NCBI RefSeq assembly: GCF_028640845.1
Contig: NC_080539.1
Location: forward strand, 161,324,736 to 161,388,735
Direction of reading: 5' to 3'
Source of the DNA: Ahaetulla prasina
Lineage: Eukaryota > Chordata > Lepidosauria > Squamata > Colubridae
DNA: 64,000 nucleotides
The position numbers and the translations under genes are program-made. This document shows, one piece after another, positions 1-10,250 of this stretch. How positions within the stretch are numbered: position 1 is the stretch's first letter; each line of letters begins with the position of its first letter. Below the pieces are notes generated by a model. The model did no database searches. It saw nothing but the letters and a program-made list of their open reading frames with translations, and was not told where the DNA came from.

Positions 1-190
1 ACTGTAAAATCTCCATTCCCTCCCCACTCCAGGGGAAGGTTATTGCAAAATCCCCATTTCCTCCCAATCAGCTGGGACTCAGGAGGCAGAGAATATATGT
101 GGGTGGGGCCAGTCAGAATTTTGACTACTGGTTCTCCAAACTACTCAAAATTTCTTCACTAACCAGAACACACTTTGAATCCACTGCCTA
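1..190 (+). mobile_element. hAT MITE family M1, fragment cut by window start
   Basis: The stretch carries the M1 internal unit (aaaatctccattccc) and the M1 right part (tactggttctccaaactact). It is nearly identical to 4652-4800, including a non-typical stretch 'cagctgggactcaggaggc'. Its left end lies outside the window and its right end is decayed. It may be a duplicate of the 4.65 kb copy or simply the same M1 subfamily. Confidence 0.7.
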
Positions 191-237
191 TGCAGAGACT
201 CGGCAGTCAGTTCCCCATTTAGCACTTAGTAATAGGA

Positions 238-424
238 GAAGCACTTAGACTTATAATTACAATGCTTCACAGCCCTCTTTAAGTGGTTTATAGAGGCAGC
301 ATATTGTCCTTGGAAGGATGGAAGGCTGAGTCAACCTTGAGCTGGTCAAAATCGAACTCCTAACAGTGAGCAGTGACTTAGCCTGCAGTACAGTATTCTA
401 ACCATTGTGCCACCATGGCTCTTG
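238..424 (-). mobile_element. tRNA-derived SINE, 'agtgctattgctat' tail subfamily (S1b)
   Basis: Reading the minus strand, a tRNA-like head (tggcacaatggttagaat) is followed by the SINE body 'ccttccatccttcc' and the tail 'tataagtctaagtgc'. The copy is diverged and shortened in the middle. It shares its body with the S1 SINEs but has a different 3' tail. Confidence 0.6.
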
Positions 425-469
425 CATATCTGCAATGCTTTATGAACAGTAATCCAGTCAAAGGACAAT

Positions 470-745
470 AAGAGCCTTAGTGGCATTGTGGTTAGAATGC
501 AGTACTGCAAGCTACTTATACTGACTGCTGGCTGCCAGCACTTCAGCAGCTCAATTCTCACTGGTTCAAGCCTTCCATCCTTCCGAGGTGGGTAAAATGA
601 GGACCCAGATTGTTGGGGGCAATAAGTTGACTTTGTATATAGTATACAAATGGATGAAGACTATTGCTTGACATAGTGTAAGCCGCCCTGAGTCCTTCAG
701 GAGAAGGCGTATAAAATCTAATAAATAAAATTAAATAAATAAAAA
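470..745 (+). mobile_element. tRNA-derived SINE (S1) with LINE-type 3' tail
   Basis: The head 'ttagtggcattgtggttag' has tRNA A-box character. The body holds 'gtaaaatgaggacccagat' and 'acaaatggatgaagactat'. The tail 'gccgccctgagtccttc' plus (ATAA)n matches the 3' end of the L2-like LINEs at 20.2 and 50.3 kb. The SINE tail runs straight into an M1 MITE fragment at 746, the same junction as at 2020/2021. Confidence 0.7.
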
Positions 746-848
746 CTCTGGGGCCAGCCAGAGGTGGTATTTACCAGTTCACCAAACTACTCAAAATTTC
801 CACTGCCAGTTCTCCAGAACCAACCAGAACCTGCTGGATTCCATCCTG
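746..848 (+). mobile_element. hAT MITE M1, right-end fragment
   Basis: The segment runs from 'ctctggggccagccagagg' to the degenerate terminal 'gctggattccatcctg', the M1 right end. The 40 bp that follow (gcatccaattgcatggac) are also found after the copy at 2021-2124, so the two copies are duplicates and not separate insertions. Confidence 0.7.
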
Positions 849-883
849 ATATGCATCCAATTGCATGGACATGAAAATATGCC

Positions 884-955
884 CTGGAAACAATTTTTGG
901 ATTAATTAATGAAAGTGGCTAAATAATGGTTCAAGTGACAGAATAAGGAATGGGA
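884..955 (+). repeat. 70-bp near-identical copy of 3288-3360
   Basis: The two segments (core 'ggattaattaatgaaagtgg') differ only by one T in a T run and one G. At 3.3 kb the sequence sits in unrelated flanks. Here it is joined to a MITE fragment on the left (overlap 'ctggaa') and to a VNTR on the right (overlap 'ggaatggg'). Confidence 0.75.
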
Positions 956-1580
956 ATTTGCAGCATACTTCCCTGAAGTGGGGTGGGAATGGAGACTTTG
1001 CAATATCCTTCCCTAGAGTGGGGTGGGAATGGAGACTTTGCAATATCCTTCCCTAGGAGTGGGAGGAATGGGAATTTGCAGCATACTTCCCTGAAGTGGG
1101 GTGGGAATGGAGACTTTGCAATATCCTTCCCTAGGAGTGGGAGGAATGGGAATTTGCAGCATACTTCCCTGAAGTGGGGTGGGAATGGAGACTTTGCAAT
1201 ATCCTTCCCTAGGAGTGGGAGGAATGGGAATTTGCAGCATACTTCCCTGAAGTGGGGTGGGAATGGAGACTTTGCAATATCCTTCCCTAGGAGTGGGAGG
1301 AATGGGAATTTGCAGCATACTTCCCTGAAGTGGGGTGGGAATGGAGACTTTGCAATATCCTTCCCTAGGAGTGGGAGGAATGGGAATTTGCAGCATACTT
1401 CCCTGAAGTGGGGTGGGAATGGAGACTTTGCAATATCCTTCCCTAGGAGTGGGAGGAATGGGAATTTGCAGCATACTTCCCTGAAGTGGGGTGGGAATGG
1501 AGATTTTGCAGTATCCTTCCTCTGCCACGCCCACCAAGCCACCACAGAACCGTAGTAAAAGAAAATTGATTTCATCACTG
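952..1580 (-). repeat. 78-bp tandem array (VNTR) inside a hAT MITE M1
   Basis: The unit begins 'gggaatttgcagcatactt' at 954 and again at 1070, 1148, 1226, 1304, 1382 and 1460, an exact 78-bp spacing after the first. The first unit is 116 bp, one extra half unit. The 78-bp unit is a dimer of two ~39-bp sub-units related to the unit repeated two or three times in the other M1 copies. The array passes into the M1 terminus (ttgatttcatcactg) at 1580. Because 78 is divisible by 3, open frames of 170-230 codons run through it on both strands; none looks like a protein gene. Confidence 0.85.
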
Positions 1581-1728
1581 GTTTATTGAATGCCTTTGAG
1601 TCAGCTTGTCCCTCTAAAACCAACTTCCCACAAGATAATTACTGTAGGAATAAAATTAGAGGGACCTCCATCTTTATTGGGCACGCTTTGCCTCTAATGA
1701 ATGCTAGTTTCTCCTCCTTTCCATCCCT

Positions 1729-2020
1729 ATTTCTTCCAACAACCTGGGTCTCTGGTGGCGCAAAGGCTAATGCAGCCTATTATTAACAGCAACTGCTTGC
1801 AATATTGCAGGTTCAAGTCCCACCAGGCCCAAGGTTGACTCAGCCTTCCATCCTTTATAAGGTAGGTAAAATGAGGACCCAGATTGTTGGGGGCAATAAG
1901 TTGACTTTGTATATAATATACAAATGGATGAAGACTATTGCTTGACATAGTGTAAGCCACCCTGAGTCCTTCGGGAGAAGGGCGGTATAGAAATTTAATA
2001 AATAAATAAATAAATAAAAA
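1729..2020 (+). mobile_element. tRNA-derived SINE (S1), with duplicated 5' flank
   Basis: The head 'ctctggtggcgcaaaggct', the S1 body and the tail 'gccaccctgagtccttcgg' are present. The preceding bases 'atttcttccaacaacctgg' also precede the SINE at 4.94 kb, so one copy derives from the other by duplication rather than retroposition. Confidence 0.75.
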
Positions 2021-2124
2021 CTCTGGGGCCAGCCAGAGGTGGTATTTACCGGTTCACCAAACTACTCAAAATTTCCACTGCCAGTTCTCCAGAACCAACC
2101 AGAACCTGCTGGATTCCATCCCTG
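2021..2124 (+). mobile_element. hAT MITE M1, right-end fragment (duplicate of 746-848)
   Basis: It has the same left truncation point against a SINE tail and the same 40-bp right flank as 746-848. Its terminal bases 'ggattccatccctg' are one base closer to the M1 consensus. Confidence 0.7.
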
Positions 2125-2222
2125 ATATGCATCCAATTGCATGGACATGAAAATATGCCCTGGAACCAATCTAAAAATGCCTTAACTGAAGTGTGTCGCC
2201 TGCATAGCAGACAAATGCACCA

Positions 2223-2562
2223 CAGGTACTCCTCCACTTACGACCACAATTGAGCCCTGAATTTCTGTTGATAAGCAAATTTTGTCTCATTTTATGACCT
2301 TTCTTGCCACAGTTGTTAAGTTAGTAACCTGGTCATTGACTGACTCTGACTTCCCCATTGACTGTGCTTGTCAGAAGGTCGCAAAAGTTGATCGCATGAC
2401 CCTGGGATACTGCTACCATCATAAATACAAGTCAGTTGACAAGCATCCAAATTTTGATCATGTGACCATGGGGATGCTGCAATGGTTGTAAGTGTGAAAA
2501 AAAATACTTTTTTCAGTGCTGTTGTAACTTTGAACAGTTACTAAACGAACTGCTGTAAATTG
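2223..2562 (-). mobile_element. MITE family M3 ('caggtagtcc' ends), degenerate copy
   Basis: It starts with 'caggtactcctccacttac' and contains the family words 'cgaccacaattgagccc' and 'catgtgaccatggggatgct', in inverse orientation to 5756-6361. The far end is not well defined. Confidence 0.6.
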
Positions 2563-2564
2563 CT

Positions 2565-2896
2565 GTATTGCTCTTGCTATTTGTGTGAATGGTTATTTCT
2601 GATACACTGTTTTTCAGAGGAATGGCTATACATTTTTCTTATCTTTTTTATGCAGTTATCCAAATCATAAAATTTATATTCTCTTCCAGGTTGACCACTA
2701 GCATGTTCAAATAGTAGTCAGTTCCGGAACCATTACCTCAATATGCAGATTTCCCTCAGAAAGGCTTTTATTCTGCATATACAAAGACATAGCTAAATTT
2801 CCAAAGTGACATAAGTGAATATTATATATCTATCACCTTAAATAATACCGTAAGTCTCTTGAATTAATTAGCCTTCTATAAGAGCAGGTAAGTGAT
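2565..2896. other. No recognised feature
   Basis: AT-rich sequence without a long open frame or a repeat family I recognise. Confidence 0.5.
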
Positions 2897-3242
2897 ACAG
2901 TGGCTCAGCGGCTAAGACATTGAGCTTGTTGATCGAAAGGTCGGCAGTTCAGCGGTTCGAATCCCTAGTGTCATGTAACAGGGGTGAGCTCCTGTTACTT
3001 GCCTCAACTTCTGCCAACCTAGCAGTTTGAAAGCATGTAAAAAATGCAAGTAGAAAAATAGGGACCACTTTTGGTGGGAAGGTAACAACGTTCCGTGCGT
3101 CTTTGGCGTTTAGTCATGCCGGCCACAAGGAGATGTCTTCGGAGAGCAGTGGTTCTTCAGCTTAGAAACGGAGATGATCACCTCTCCTTAGAGTCGGGAA
3201 TGACTACCACATATGTGCGAGGGGAACTTTCACCTTTACCTT
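2897..3242 (+). mobile_element. tRNA-derived SINE, family S2
   Basis: The tRNA-like head has an A-box (tggctcagcggctaagac) and a B-box (cggttcgaatccc). The body follows (gcaagtagaaaaataggga, ggccacaaggagatgtc) and the end is 'tttcacctttacctt'. Four further S2 copies lie at 6.6, 38.1, 45.4 and 60.1 kb. The head lacks a foldable anticodon arm, so it is not a tRNA gene. Confidence 0.8.
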
Positions 3243-4547
3243 AAGAGCAGGTATTTCAAATTGTAGTATATTCATTAATTAAATAAACTGGAAACAATTT
3301 TTTGGATTAATTAATGAAAGTGGCTAAATAATGGTTCAAGTGACAGAATAAGGGAATGGGCAAGGGATTGATTATAAAGATGAAAATCTGGAGACCAAAT
3401 ACACTTTTATCACAAATCCTTCATCTTTGGAGCTATTTAAGTGGTGGAGATATGTAGATGAGTTTGTTATCACTTGAAGAGGTAGTTAAAGGTCATTTCT
3501 TTTTTAAAAATACAAGGATTGCTTAAGATCCTTCTATTTTGAGATGCATGTAAATGAGATATTAATATTTTAGAGCAGATATTAATATTTCAGAGCAGGT
3601 ACATAGTAAAGGACATTCTTCACCATTAGAAGTTTATGGAAACATGATTGCAGTCTACAGGTAGAAATGCATATCTTTCCTATGAATAGATCTCATAAAT
3701 ATAAGAGACACAACTGCCAGATAGCCAGTTTTGAAGGATTAGGAGAAATTATTCATCTCTATATTTATTGAGGTAAAAGGATATCTTGTTGCTAAACAAA
3801 AGGGATTGTAACCAAGCCTTTTACAAAGGTGGAGAGGAGGGGGGGGGAGGGGGGGAGGGAGAGAGAAGGAGAGAGAAGAATGTAATGAGAAAGTTGCTAT
3901 AAATTTGTTATAAAATATTAGAATAATATTTCTGAATAACAGCAATGGGTAAAAATAATCTGGAATCCCCAAACAGTCCTCATTTCCTATTTTTAAAAGA
4001 ATGAGATTTTGAAGAGTCCTTGTACATTGTGGCAGTAATTTCTGACCTACAGTCTTTGCAATTAGTATGGAGCATTTATTTTATTACTTATTTATTAAAT
4101 TTGTTTGTTGCCTATTTCAATGTAAGGAGAATGTCATATGTCAATGCTAGAGATTGTAAACATGCATCTATAGTAAACGACACTGATTTTCTTATCCAAA
4201 TAAATATGCTCCAATATTTTTCAGTATGAAACAGAACATATGTGGTATGATCCACATATTGAATATCCAATTTATTTGTGAGTCAATTTTCAAAGCCATT
4301 AAATACATATATACATTAGTATTGATGCACTTTTTTAAAAAAAATCAAGATCAGTCATAACAAATCACATTTGGTTTTGGCTCCATGCTAATGTTAGCAT
4401 GAGGCACGAACAGAATCATCACTCTTCAAGGAAAAAAAAAACCATTTTGGATTTAAGAGTTTAACAGTTCCAGCAAGTCTAAACAAAGAATGATGAATAT
4501 CTAAGTTGCTGCAGATTTCTGGAAGTCTGGAGACTCATGAAACCAAA
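3243..4547. other. No gene; AT-rich unique-looking DNA
   Basis: Apart from the source copy of the 70-bp duplicate (3288-3360) and a G-rich run at 3836-3870, I see no repeat family or coding signal. Confidence 0.5.
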
Positions 4548-4854
4548 CAGGAGTGGGTTTCAAATTTTTTTACTACTGGTTCTATGGGTGTGGCTTGATG
4601 GGTGTGGCATGGCTTGGTGGGTGTGGTTTGATGGGCATGGCAGGGGAAGGATACTGTAAAATCTCCATTCCCTCCCCACTCCAGGGGAAGGTTACTGCAA
4701 AATCCCCATTTCCTCCCAATCAGCTGGGACTCAGGAGGCAGAGAATAGATGTGGGTGGGGCCAGTCAGAATTTTGACTACTGGTTCTCCAAACTACTCAA
4801 AATTTCTGCTACTGGTTCTCCAGAACTGTCAGAACCTGCTGAAACCCACCTCTG
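4548..4854 (+). mobile_element. hAT MITE M1, full copy with imperfect TSD
   Basis: The ends are 'caggagtgggtttca' and 'tgaaacccacctctg'. The flanks aaaccaaa and caaccaac agree at 6 of 8 bases, which fits an old 8-bp hAT target duplication. The internal ~40-bp unit occurs twice. It has no coding capacity. Confidence 0.75.
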
Positions 4855-4885
4855 CAACCAACTCATGAGAGCAAGGAGTTAGATC

Positions 4886-5293
4886 CAGTGGTGGGATTCA
4901 AGTAATTTAACAACCAGTTCTCTGCCCTAATGATTTCTTCCAACAACCTGGGCCTCTGGTGGCGCAACAGGCTAATGCAGCCTATTATTAACAGCAACTG
5001 CTTGCAATATTGCAGGTTCAAGTCCCACCAGGCCCAAGGTTGACTCAGCCTTCCATCCTTTATAAGGTAGGTAAAATGAGGACCCAGATTGTTGGGGGGC
5101 AATAAGTTGACTTTGTATATAGTATACAAATGGATGAAGACTATTGCTTGACATAGTGTAAGCCGCCCTGAGTCTTCGGAGAAGGGCAGGATATAAATGC
5201 AAAAAAAACCAAAAAAACCAGTTTGCCAATCTGTTCAGAAAGTTAACAACCGGTTCTCCCGAAGTGGTGCGAACTGGTTGAATCCCACCACTG
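4886..5293 (+). mobile_element. hAT MITE family M2 carrying a SINE
   Basis: The terminal inverted repeats are 'cagtggtgggattcaa' and 'ttgaatcccaccactg', flanked by a perfect 8-bp duplication gttagatc (4878-4885, 5294-5301). An S1 SINE fills most of the interior, so the MITE is about 130 bp plus the SINE. There is no transposase. Confidence 0.85.
4945..5215 (+). mobile_element. tRNA-derived SINE (S1) nested in MITE M2
   Basis: The head 'cctctggtggcgcaacagg', the S1 body and the tail 'gccgccctgagtcttcgg' end in an A/C-rich run. The 5' flank 'atttcttccaacaacctgg' is shared with the SINE at 1.75 kb. Confidence 0.8.
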
Positions 5294-5301
5294 GTTAGAT
5301 C

Positions 5302-5755
5302 TCATTTGATTATATAATGAATGATTAGTAATATTTCCTGCTGGGAATTCTGGGAAATTTAAAGATCTACTATTTTCTCTAATTTTTTTTGGGAGGGGGA
5401 GTTTAATTCAAATATAATGCAATTTGGAGTTCTCAGCAATTTTAACAAGCATTTTATTCTTCACTTTCTAAATTAGTCAGCTAGTTGTACAAATTCTTCA
5501 TGGTGGTTCAAGTCTCTCCTGGATGCTCTTAGAAGGACACAGCTTATTGAGATTTTTATCACTTTATTGAATGGTTTCATTTGATATTTTGGGTTTCAAA
5601 AACATAATTACTGTTCTATGCATTTATTTATTCCTTTCCAATTTCCCTGAGAAGTTTTTTCTTCCTAAGTGGTGGATATTTTGCAGATACAAACAACAGC
5701 TATTTAAAGCTTTGGTCCTTTTTAAAATTCTATTTAGCTGTGGTACTTGTCTATA
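5302..5755. other. No recognised feature
   Basis: AT-rich DNA. The longest open frame is about 60 codons with no recognisable motif. Confidence 0.5.
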
Positions 5756-6361
5756 CAGGTAGTCCTCAACTTAGGACAGTTCATTTAGTGACCATTCAAA
5801 GTTACAACGGCACTGAAAAAAGTGACTTACGACCGTTTTTCACACAATGGTTGCAGCATTCCCATGGTCACATGATCAAAATTCATACGCTTGGTGACTG
5901 ACTCATATTTACGATGGCTGCAGTGCAGTGGTGAAATCCATTTTTTTTTTACTACTGGTTCTGTGGGTGTGGCTTGGTGGGCGTGGCTGGGTGGGCATGG
6001 CAAGGGAAGGATACTGCAAAATCTCCATTCCCACCCCACTCTGGGGCCAGCCAGAGGTGGTATTTGCCAATTCTCTGAACTGCTCAAAATTTCTGCTACC
6101 GGTTCTCCAGAACCTGTCAGAACCTGCTGGATTTCACCCCTGCTGCAGTATCCTGGAGTCCTGTGATCACCTGTTGACCACCAAAATCAACAGGGAAGCC
6201 AGATTCTCTTAACAACCATGTTACTAACTTAACAACTGCAGTGATTCACTTAACAAAGGTGGCAAGAAAAGTCGTAAAATGGGGCAAAATTCACTTAACA
6301 AATGTCTTGCTTAGCAATACAATTTTGGGCTCAATTGTGGTCGCAAGTCAAGGACTACCTG
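5756..6361 (+). mobile_element. MITE family M3, split by a nested hAT MITE
   Basis: The ends are 'caggtagtcctcaactta' and 'caagtcaaggactacctg', a clear terminal inverted repeat. The interior is a degenerate palindrome (acttaacaa and gtcacatgatcaaaattc type words). The left flank ends in 'ta', which would suit a Tc1/mariner-type TA target, but no TA follows the right end, so the superfamily is open. The M1 element at 5926-6142 is inserted in it. Confidence 0.75.
5926..6142 (+). mobile_element. hAT MITE M1 nested in M3
   Basis: The ends are 'cagtggtgaaatcca' and 'tggatttcacccctg'. The flanks ctgcagtg (5918-5925) and ctgcagta (6143-6150) agree at 7 of 8 bases. The copy has a single internal ~40-bp unit and is the shortest M1 here. 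Confidence 0.85.
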
Positions 6362-6642
6362 AATAACAAAGAGAATGTAACAAAATGAAAAAGGAAGGGC
6401 TTGAAATATTATGTTATGTTTTCATTTCTGTGTTCTGGAATTCTCAGCAACAAGATGCAACATAGACAAACATACATTGATATGGTTTCCATACCTATGG
6501 CTCCTTTTACCATCATTGGTATGGAAACATATTTATGTTTATGTATCTTAATCTTTGGTTGATATGCTTCTCCAATACTGCCTGAATTGGGGCAGCTTAG
6601 AAACCTCCTCCAAAAGGATGCTGAAATTCATTCTATGATGAT

Positions 6643-6985
6643 AAGGTAAAGGTAAAGATTCCCCTCACACACATGTGCTAGTCATTCCCAACTCTAGGGG
6701 GCAGTGCTCATCTCTGTTTCAAAGCTGAAGAGCCAGCGCTGTTCAAAGACGTCTCCGTGGTCATGTGGCTGGCATGACTAAATGCCAAAGGCTCGCGGAA
6801 CGCTGTTACCTTCCCATCAAAGGTGGTCCCTATTTTTCTACTTGCATTTTTTACATGCTTTCGAACTGCTAGGTTGGCAGAAGCTGGGAGAAGTAACGGG
6901 AGCTCATCCTGTTATGCGGCACTAGGGATTCAAACCGCTGAACTGCTGACCTTTCGATTGAAAAGCTAAGCATCTTAGTCACTGT
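6643..6985 (-). mobile_element. tRNA-derived SINE, family S2
   Basis: The plus strand shows the S2 3' end first (aaggtaaagattcccctc), then the body (ggtggtccctatttttcta), then the B-box complement (gggattcaaaccgctga). The A-box region is decayed. Confidence 0.75.
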
Positions 6986-7445
6986 TAACAATATCATAAA
7001 ATAACCATGTAATAAATGCTGTCCCAAGTAAAAAGGAACAATTACAACACCACCCACATCTGTAGAGACTAAATGGAATAAATGGATTTTATAATTAAAC
7101 TTAATTCTAGCTTGTAACAAGGCCATAGAACAAATCTGCCATGTATTCCGTTGGAAACAGATCTGTGCGACCCACTGCAGGCTTCAAAGTAATCTGAAGA
7201 CAAAACTAGAAACAAAAACAAAACACAAGTCCCATGCCAATCTTTTTTAGTAAAAAATAACCTTGAAGTTTGAAAGAAGAAAAGATGCTTTGGATAGTAG
7301 TGATCAAAGAATAATAGTTATATATATATATATATTTAAAAATGCTTCCATGACAACCAATTTATATAAAATATTGGAACAAGAGGAAATTAATGTAATC
7401 AAGAAGGGTATTAAGAAAACTAGTTATAAACATTTCTCAAAAAAC
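6986..7445. other. No recognised feature; short (TA)n
   Basis: AT-rich, with a (TA)n stretch at 7318-7335. No coding signal is seen. Confidence 0.5.
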
Positions 7446-7665
7446 AGCAATAGCAATAGCACTTAGACTTATATATCACTTCACAGTGCTTTTGTTGTTG
7501 TTAGTTGTGAAGTCGTCCTTTATAGGCCCCTCTAAGCAGTTGACATAGTTAACAATCTGGGTCCCCATTTTATTGACCTCGGAAGGATGGAAGGTTAAAG
7601 TCAATCTTGAGCCGGTCAGGATTGAACTCCTGGCAGTGGGCAGAGTTTGCCTGATATTGCCTGAT
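7446..7665 (-). mobile_element. S1b SINE with a 27-bp BovB 3' tip inside
   Basis: Minus-strand S1b (tail 'tataagtctaagtgctatt'). At about 7492-7518 the text 'gttagttgtgaagtcgtcc' interrupts the SINE tail. The same word forms the 3' tip of the BovB copy at 44258. Confidence 0.6.
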
Positions 7666-9523
7666 AGATATTCAAATTAGAGAAAGACATGTACAAGGGC
7701 ACAGTTTGAGGCTCCAGGGGAAGTTAAATAATGGGGCAGAACATTATCCTATGAACATGGACATAAAAAGAACACTTTCCTACTGATTCACATATCCATC
7801 AGCTTTATTTTTACAGTTATGTAATATGCTAAACTTAAGGAGCCATGGCATCTATGGTAAATTTTCTTGACAGAGACCTATTGCCCAAACTATTTGACAT
7901 TACTGAATTGGTTTAAAGGCAATCCTTCAAGAGAGTTCCTGTAAGGATATGTGAGAATGATCTTGGGAGGCAGGAAGGAGAGCTGCAGACTGGACAAACA
8001 CCATATAAAATGTGCCTTAGCCCACAAAAGGCGGGATACAATAGGAGATTTACAATAAAAATAGAGCTAGTATTCCTGGTTGTAATTCTTGTCTAGACTA
8101 CTTTGCAGGGTTAACATTGGTACATTAAAACCGCAGGACTGCCCAACACCCCGTGAACCTGAAAATTCATTCTGAGCAAATATGTATAAGATAGTGATAT
8201 TGAGATGTCCAAACTAAATAAATAATCAGTATTGCCACTCAAAATCCTTAAATCCCTGCAACGTGTTAGGAGGATACATTTGCCTCTTAAGATAGTATTC
8301 ATTTTCCTACTTGAGGGCCGGCATTCGGTACTTTAAAAATAAGAATGCATGCCCAATACTGATGGAAAGAAAAACAAGATTTGAATGCTGCATATTGTTG
8401 GGTTTCATTGTCAATAATACTTAAAAATTCTATTAGCCTTATTCACAGACATGTACTGAGGCAACTTTTATTGTTTTTGTAATGATATTGCATTTCTTCT
8501 GTTTTTCTTTCTCTTAGTATTTGGCTTAAGAAAACTGAACGTTAGCTCTTTAAAGTTATCATTTGTTAATTCCTTTCCTCCAAACTTTTAAAAAAAAATC
8601 ACTTCTGTTTCTATTGTTTCAAAAAATCAAGGCTCTGGAATGAAATCTTATCAACATCAAGCATTCCCTTCTCCTATGCATTTAACATACACTCAAAAAA
8701 TTAAAATAATTTTTGAGAGGCTTTCCTCCACAGTCAGTTTAAGTAGTTTGGTATTAGTCTACTGTTTTGTATTTCTGTGTTATTTTTTTAAGAGCCATAC
8801 ATCAAATTCAGTGCTGCTGGAATTTTTCCCAGGAGAAGTTGTGATACATATGAGAGAAAATATGGATTTAATTTTACTTTTCTTATTATGAGTTCATTTT
8901 GGGCCCTAGACATTTGCCCTCTTGTTTCAAGCAGACTTATCTAGCATTTGGATTCCCGGAATTGTTTTTTTCTCAGAATTTTAATCTGGCCTTTTTGAAC
9001 TCTGTAAGATTCTTTTTCACTTTGAGATTTGCCATCCAGTACTGTCTGCTCTACTGTTCTATATATCTTTTAATCTATTAAGTCAATGATGAAAATGATG
9101 GTGAAATTTATTTTCATGTGGAGCTGGAACCATTCCAATTCCAGCAACTGCATGCAATTTCTTCAGTTCATATGGTTAATTTTTCTACAAATGTGACCTT
9201 TTATACATGGTCATTTTTCACCCAATGCTTCAAATCTTTCAAAGTACTTTGTAGACTTGATGGTTTTCCTGATGCTTCTGGGGGTTGTTACAGATTATAT
9301 GCAATGTTCCCTTTTATATGTGGAGAATGCTAAAGGGGTCATAGTAATGGGATGGACTCTCTGACCCTGAAATGAGTAGCCAGCAATGACTTTGATCACC
9401 TCATTAAACTCTCTGTCCATAGGAGCTTTCTTGGCCATATCAAGGTTAAGCTAGCGTGGGGCCTCATCTATCTTCTCAGCTCTCAATGTCTTGAATGTCA
9501 TCAGCCAGAAGCATTAACTAGTT
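7666..9523. other. 1.9 kb without recognised gene or repeat
   Basis: AT-rich DNA with many short frames of 60-85 codons and no motif. It may hold old repeats too diverged to recognise by eye. Confidence 0.5.
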
Positions 9524-9596
9524 TGCTTCTTCTCTCTCTCTCTCTCCCTCTCCCTCTCTCCCTCTCCCTCCCTCTCTCTCTCTCTCTCTCTCTTTC
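9524..9596 (+). repeat. (TC)n microsatellite
   Basis: A TC/CTCC polypyrimidine tract of about 70 bp. Confidence 0.9.
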
Positions 9597-10250
9597 GTGC
9601 TAATGAAATGTTGCATTTCTATGATGGCTCTACAACACAGCTGGGAGTCAACTTAGTTGTCCACACTCTGACTGCAAGCTTCAGGCTGGCCTGTCCAGTC
9701 TACACCCTTGAGTTAAACTCATCTTTAACTTTGACATAATAAAGTTAGTTTGTTAGTCTTAACAATGAATGAACTGGATCTAGGATGAGAATTTATATGT
9801 TAGCAATTATTGCTTTAAAGAATATGGGTTGGGAATGGCAAAAATAGAAATAAAGACTGGTTTTGCAGTTATTAACCAGCTTTATCTAATATTTCATTAA
9901 ACTGTTTCGCTATATTGGATTTAAGTGAGTTAGATATTTAAGCCAAAACCCATATTGTCTTATTTTTCAGTCCAAACTATTCAGTTTAGCTCATGCCCAC
10001 TTAATAATCCAGCAGTGTATCATATCACAGATATGACCCAGCTAGTGATGGCTTTTGAAGGTATTTCCACCATTCAATTTTGTCTGTAGCAGTTTTCCCA
10101 CTCTTTTGATGTACTAATCACATTTTAACTTGTCTGTGCATGATGTTATTCAGCTATAAAATGCCCAGATACTCAGTAGTGTCAATGTTCCCTGACCAAC
10201 TTGGCACCTAAGCCAAAACTAGTGATGAAGTCCTTCTCACAATGGGCCAA
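9597..10250. other. No recognised feature
   Basis: AT-rich DNA with no repeat family or coding signal that I recognise. Confidence 0.5.

Noticed and set aside
952..1530. CRISPR-like array
   Set aside because: Units are contiguous and uniform with no unique spacers, and the genome is vertebrate.
983..1623. 26-residue repeat proteins on both strands
   Set aside because: They come from the 78-bp VNTR inside a MITE; no start context, splice or domain.
2897..2975. tRNA gene in SINE heads
   Set aside because: A and B boxes are present but the cloverleaf cannot be completed and the sequence continues into a SINE body; repeated in several copies.
8640..9333. Three successive frames of 60-83 codons as exons
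   Set aside because: No shared splice sites, motif or homology visible.
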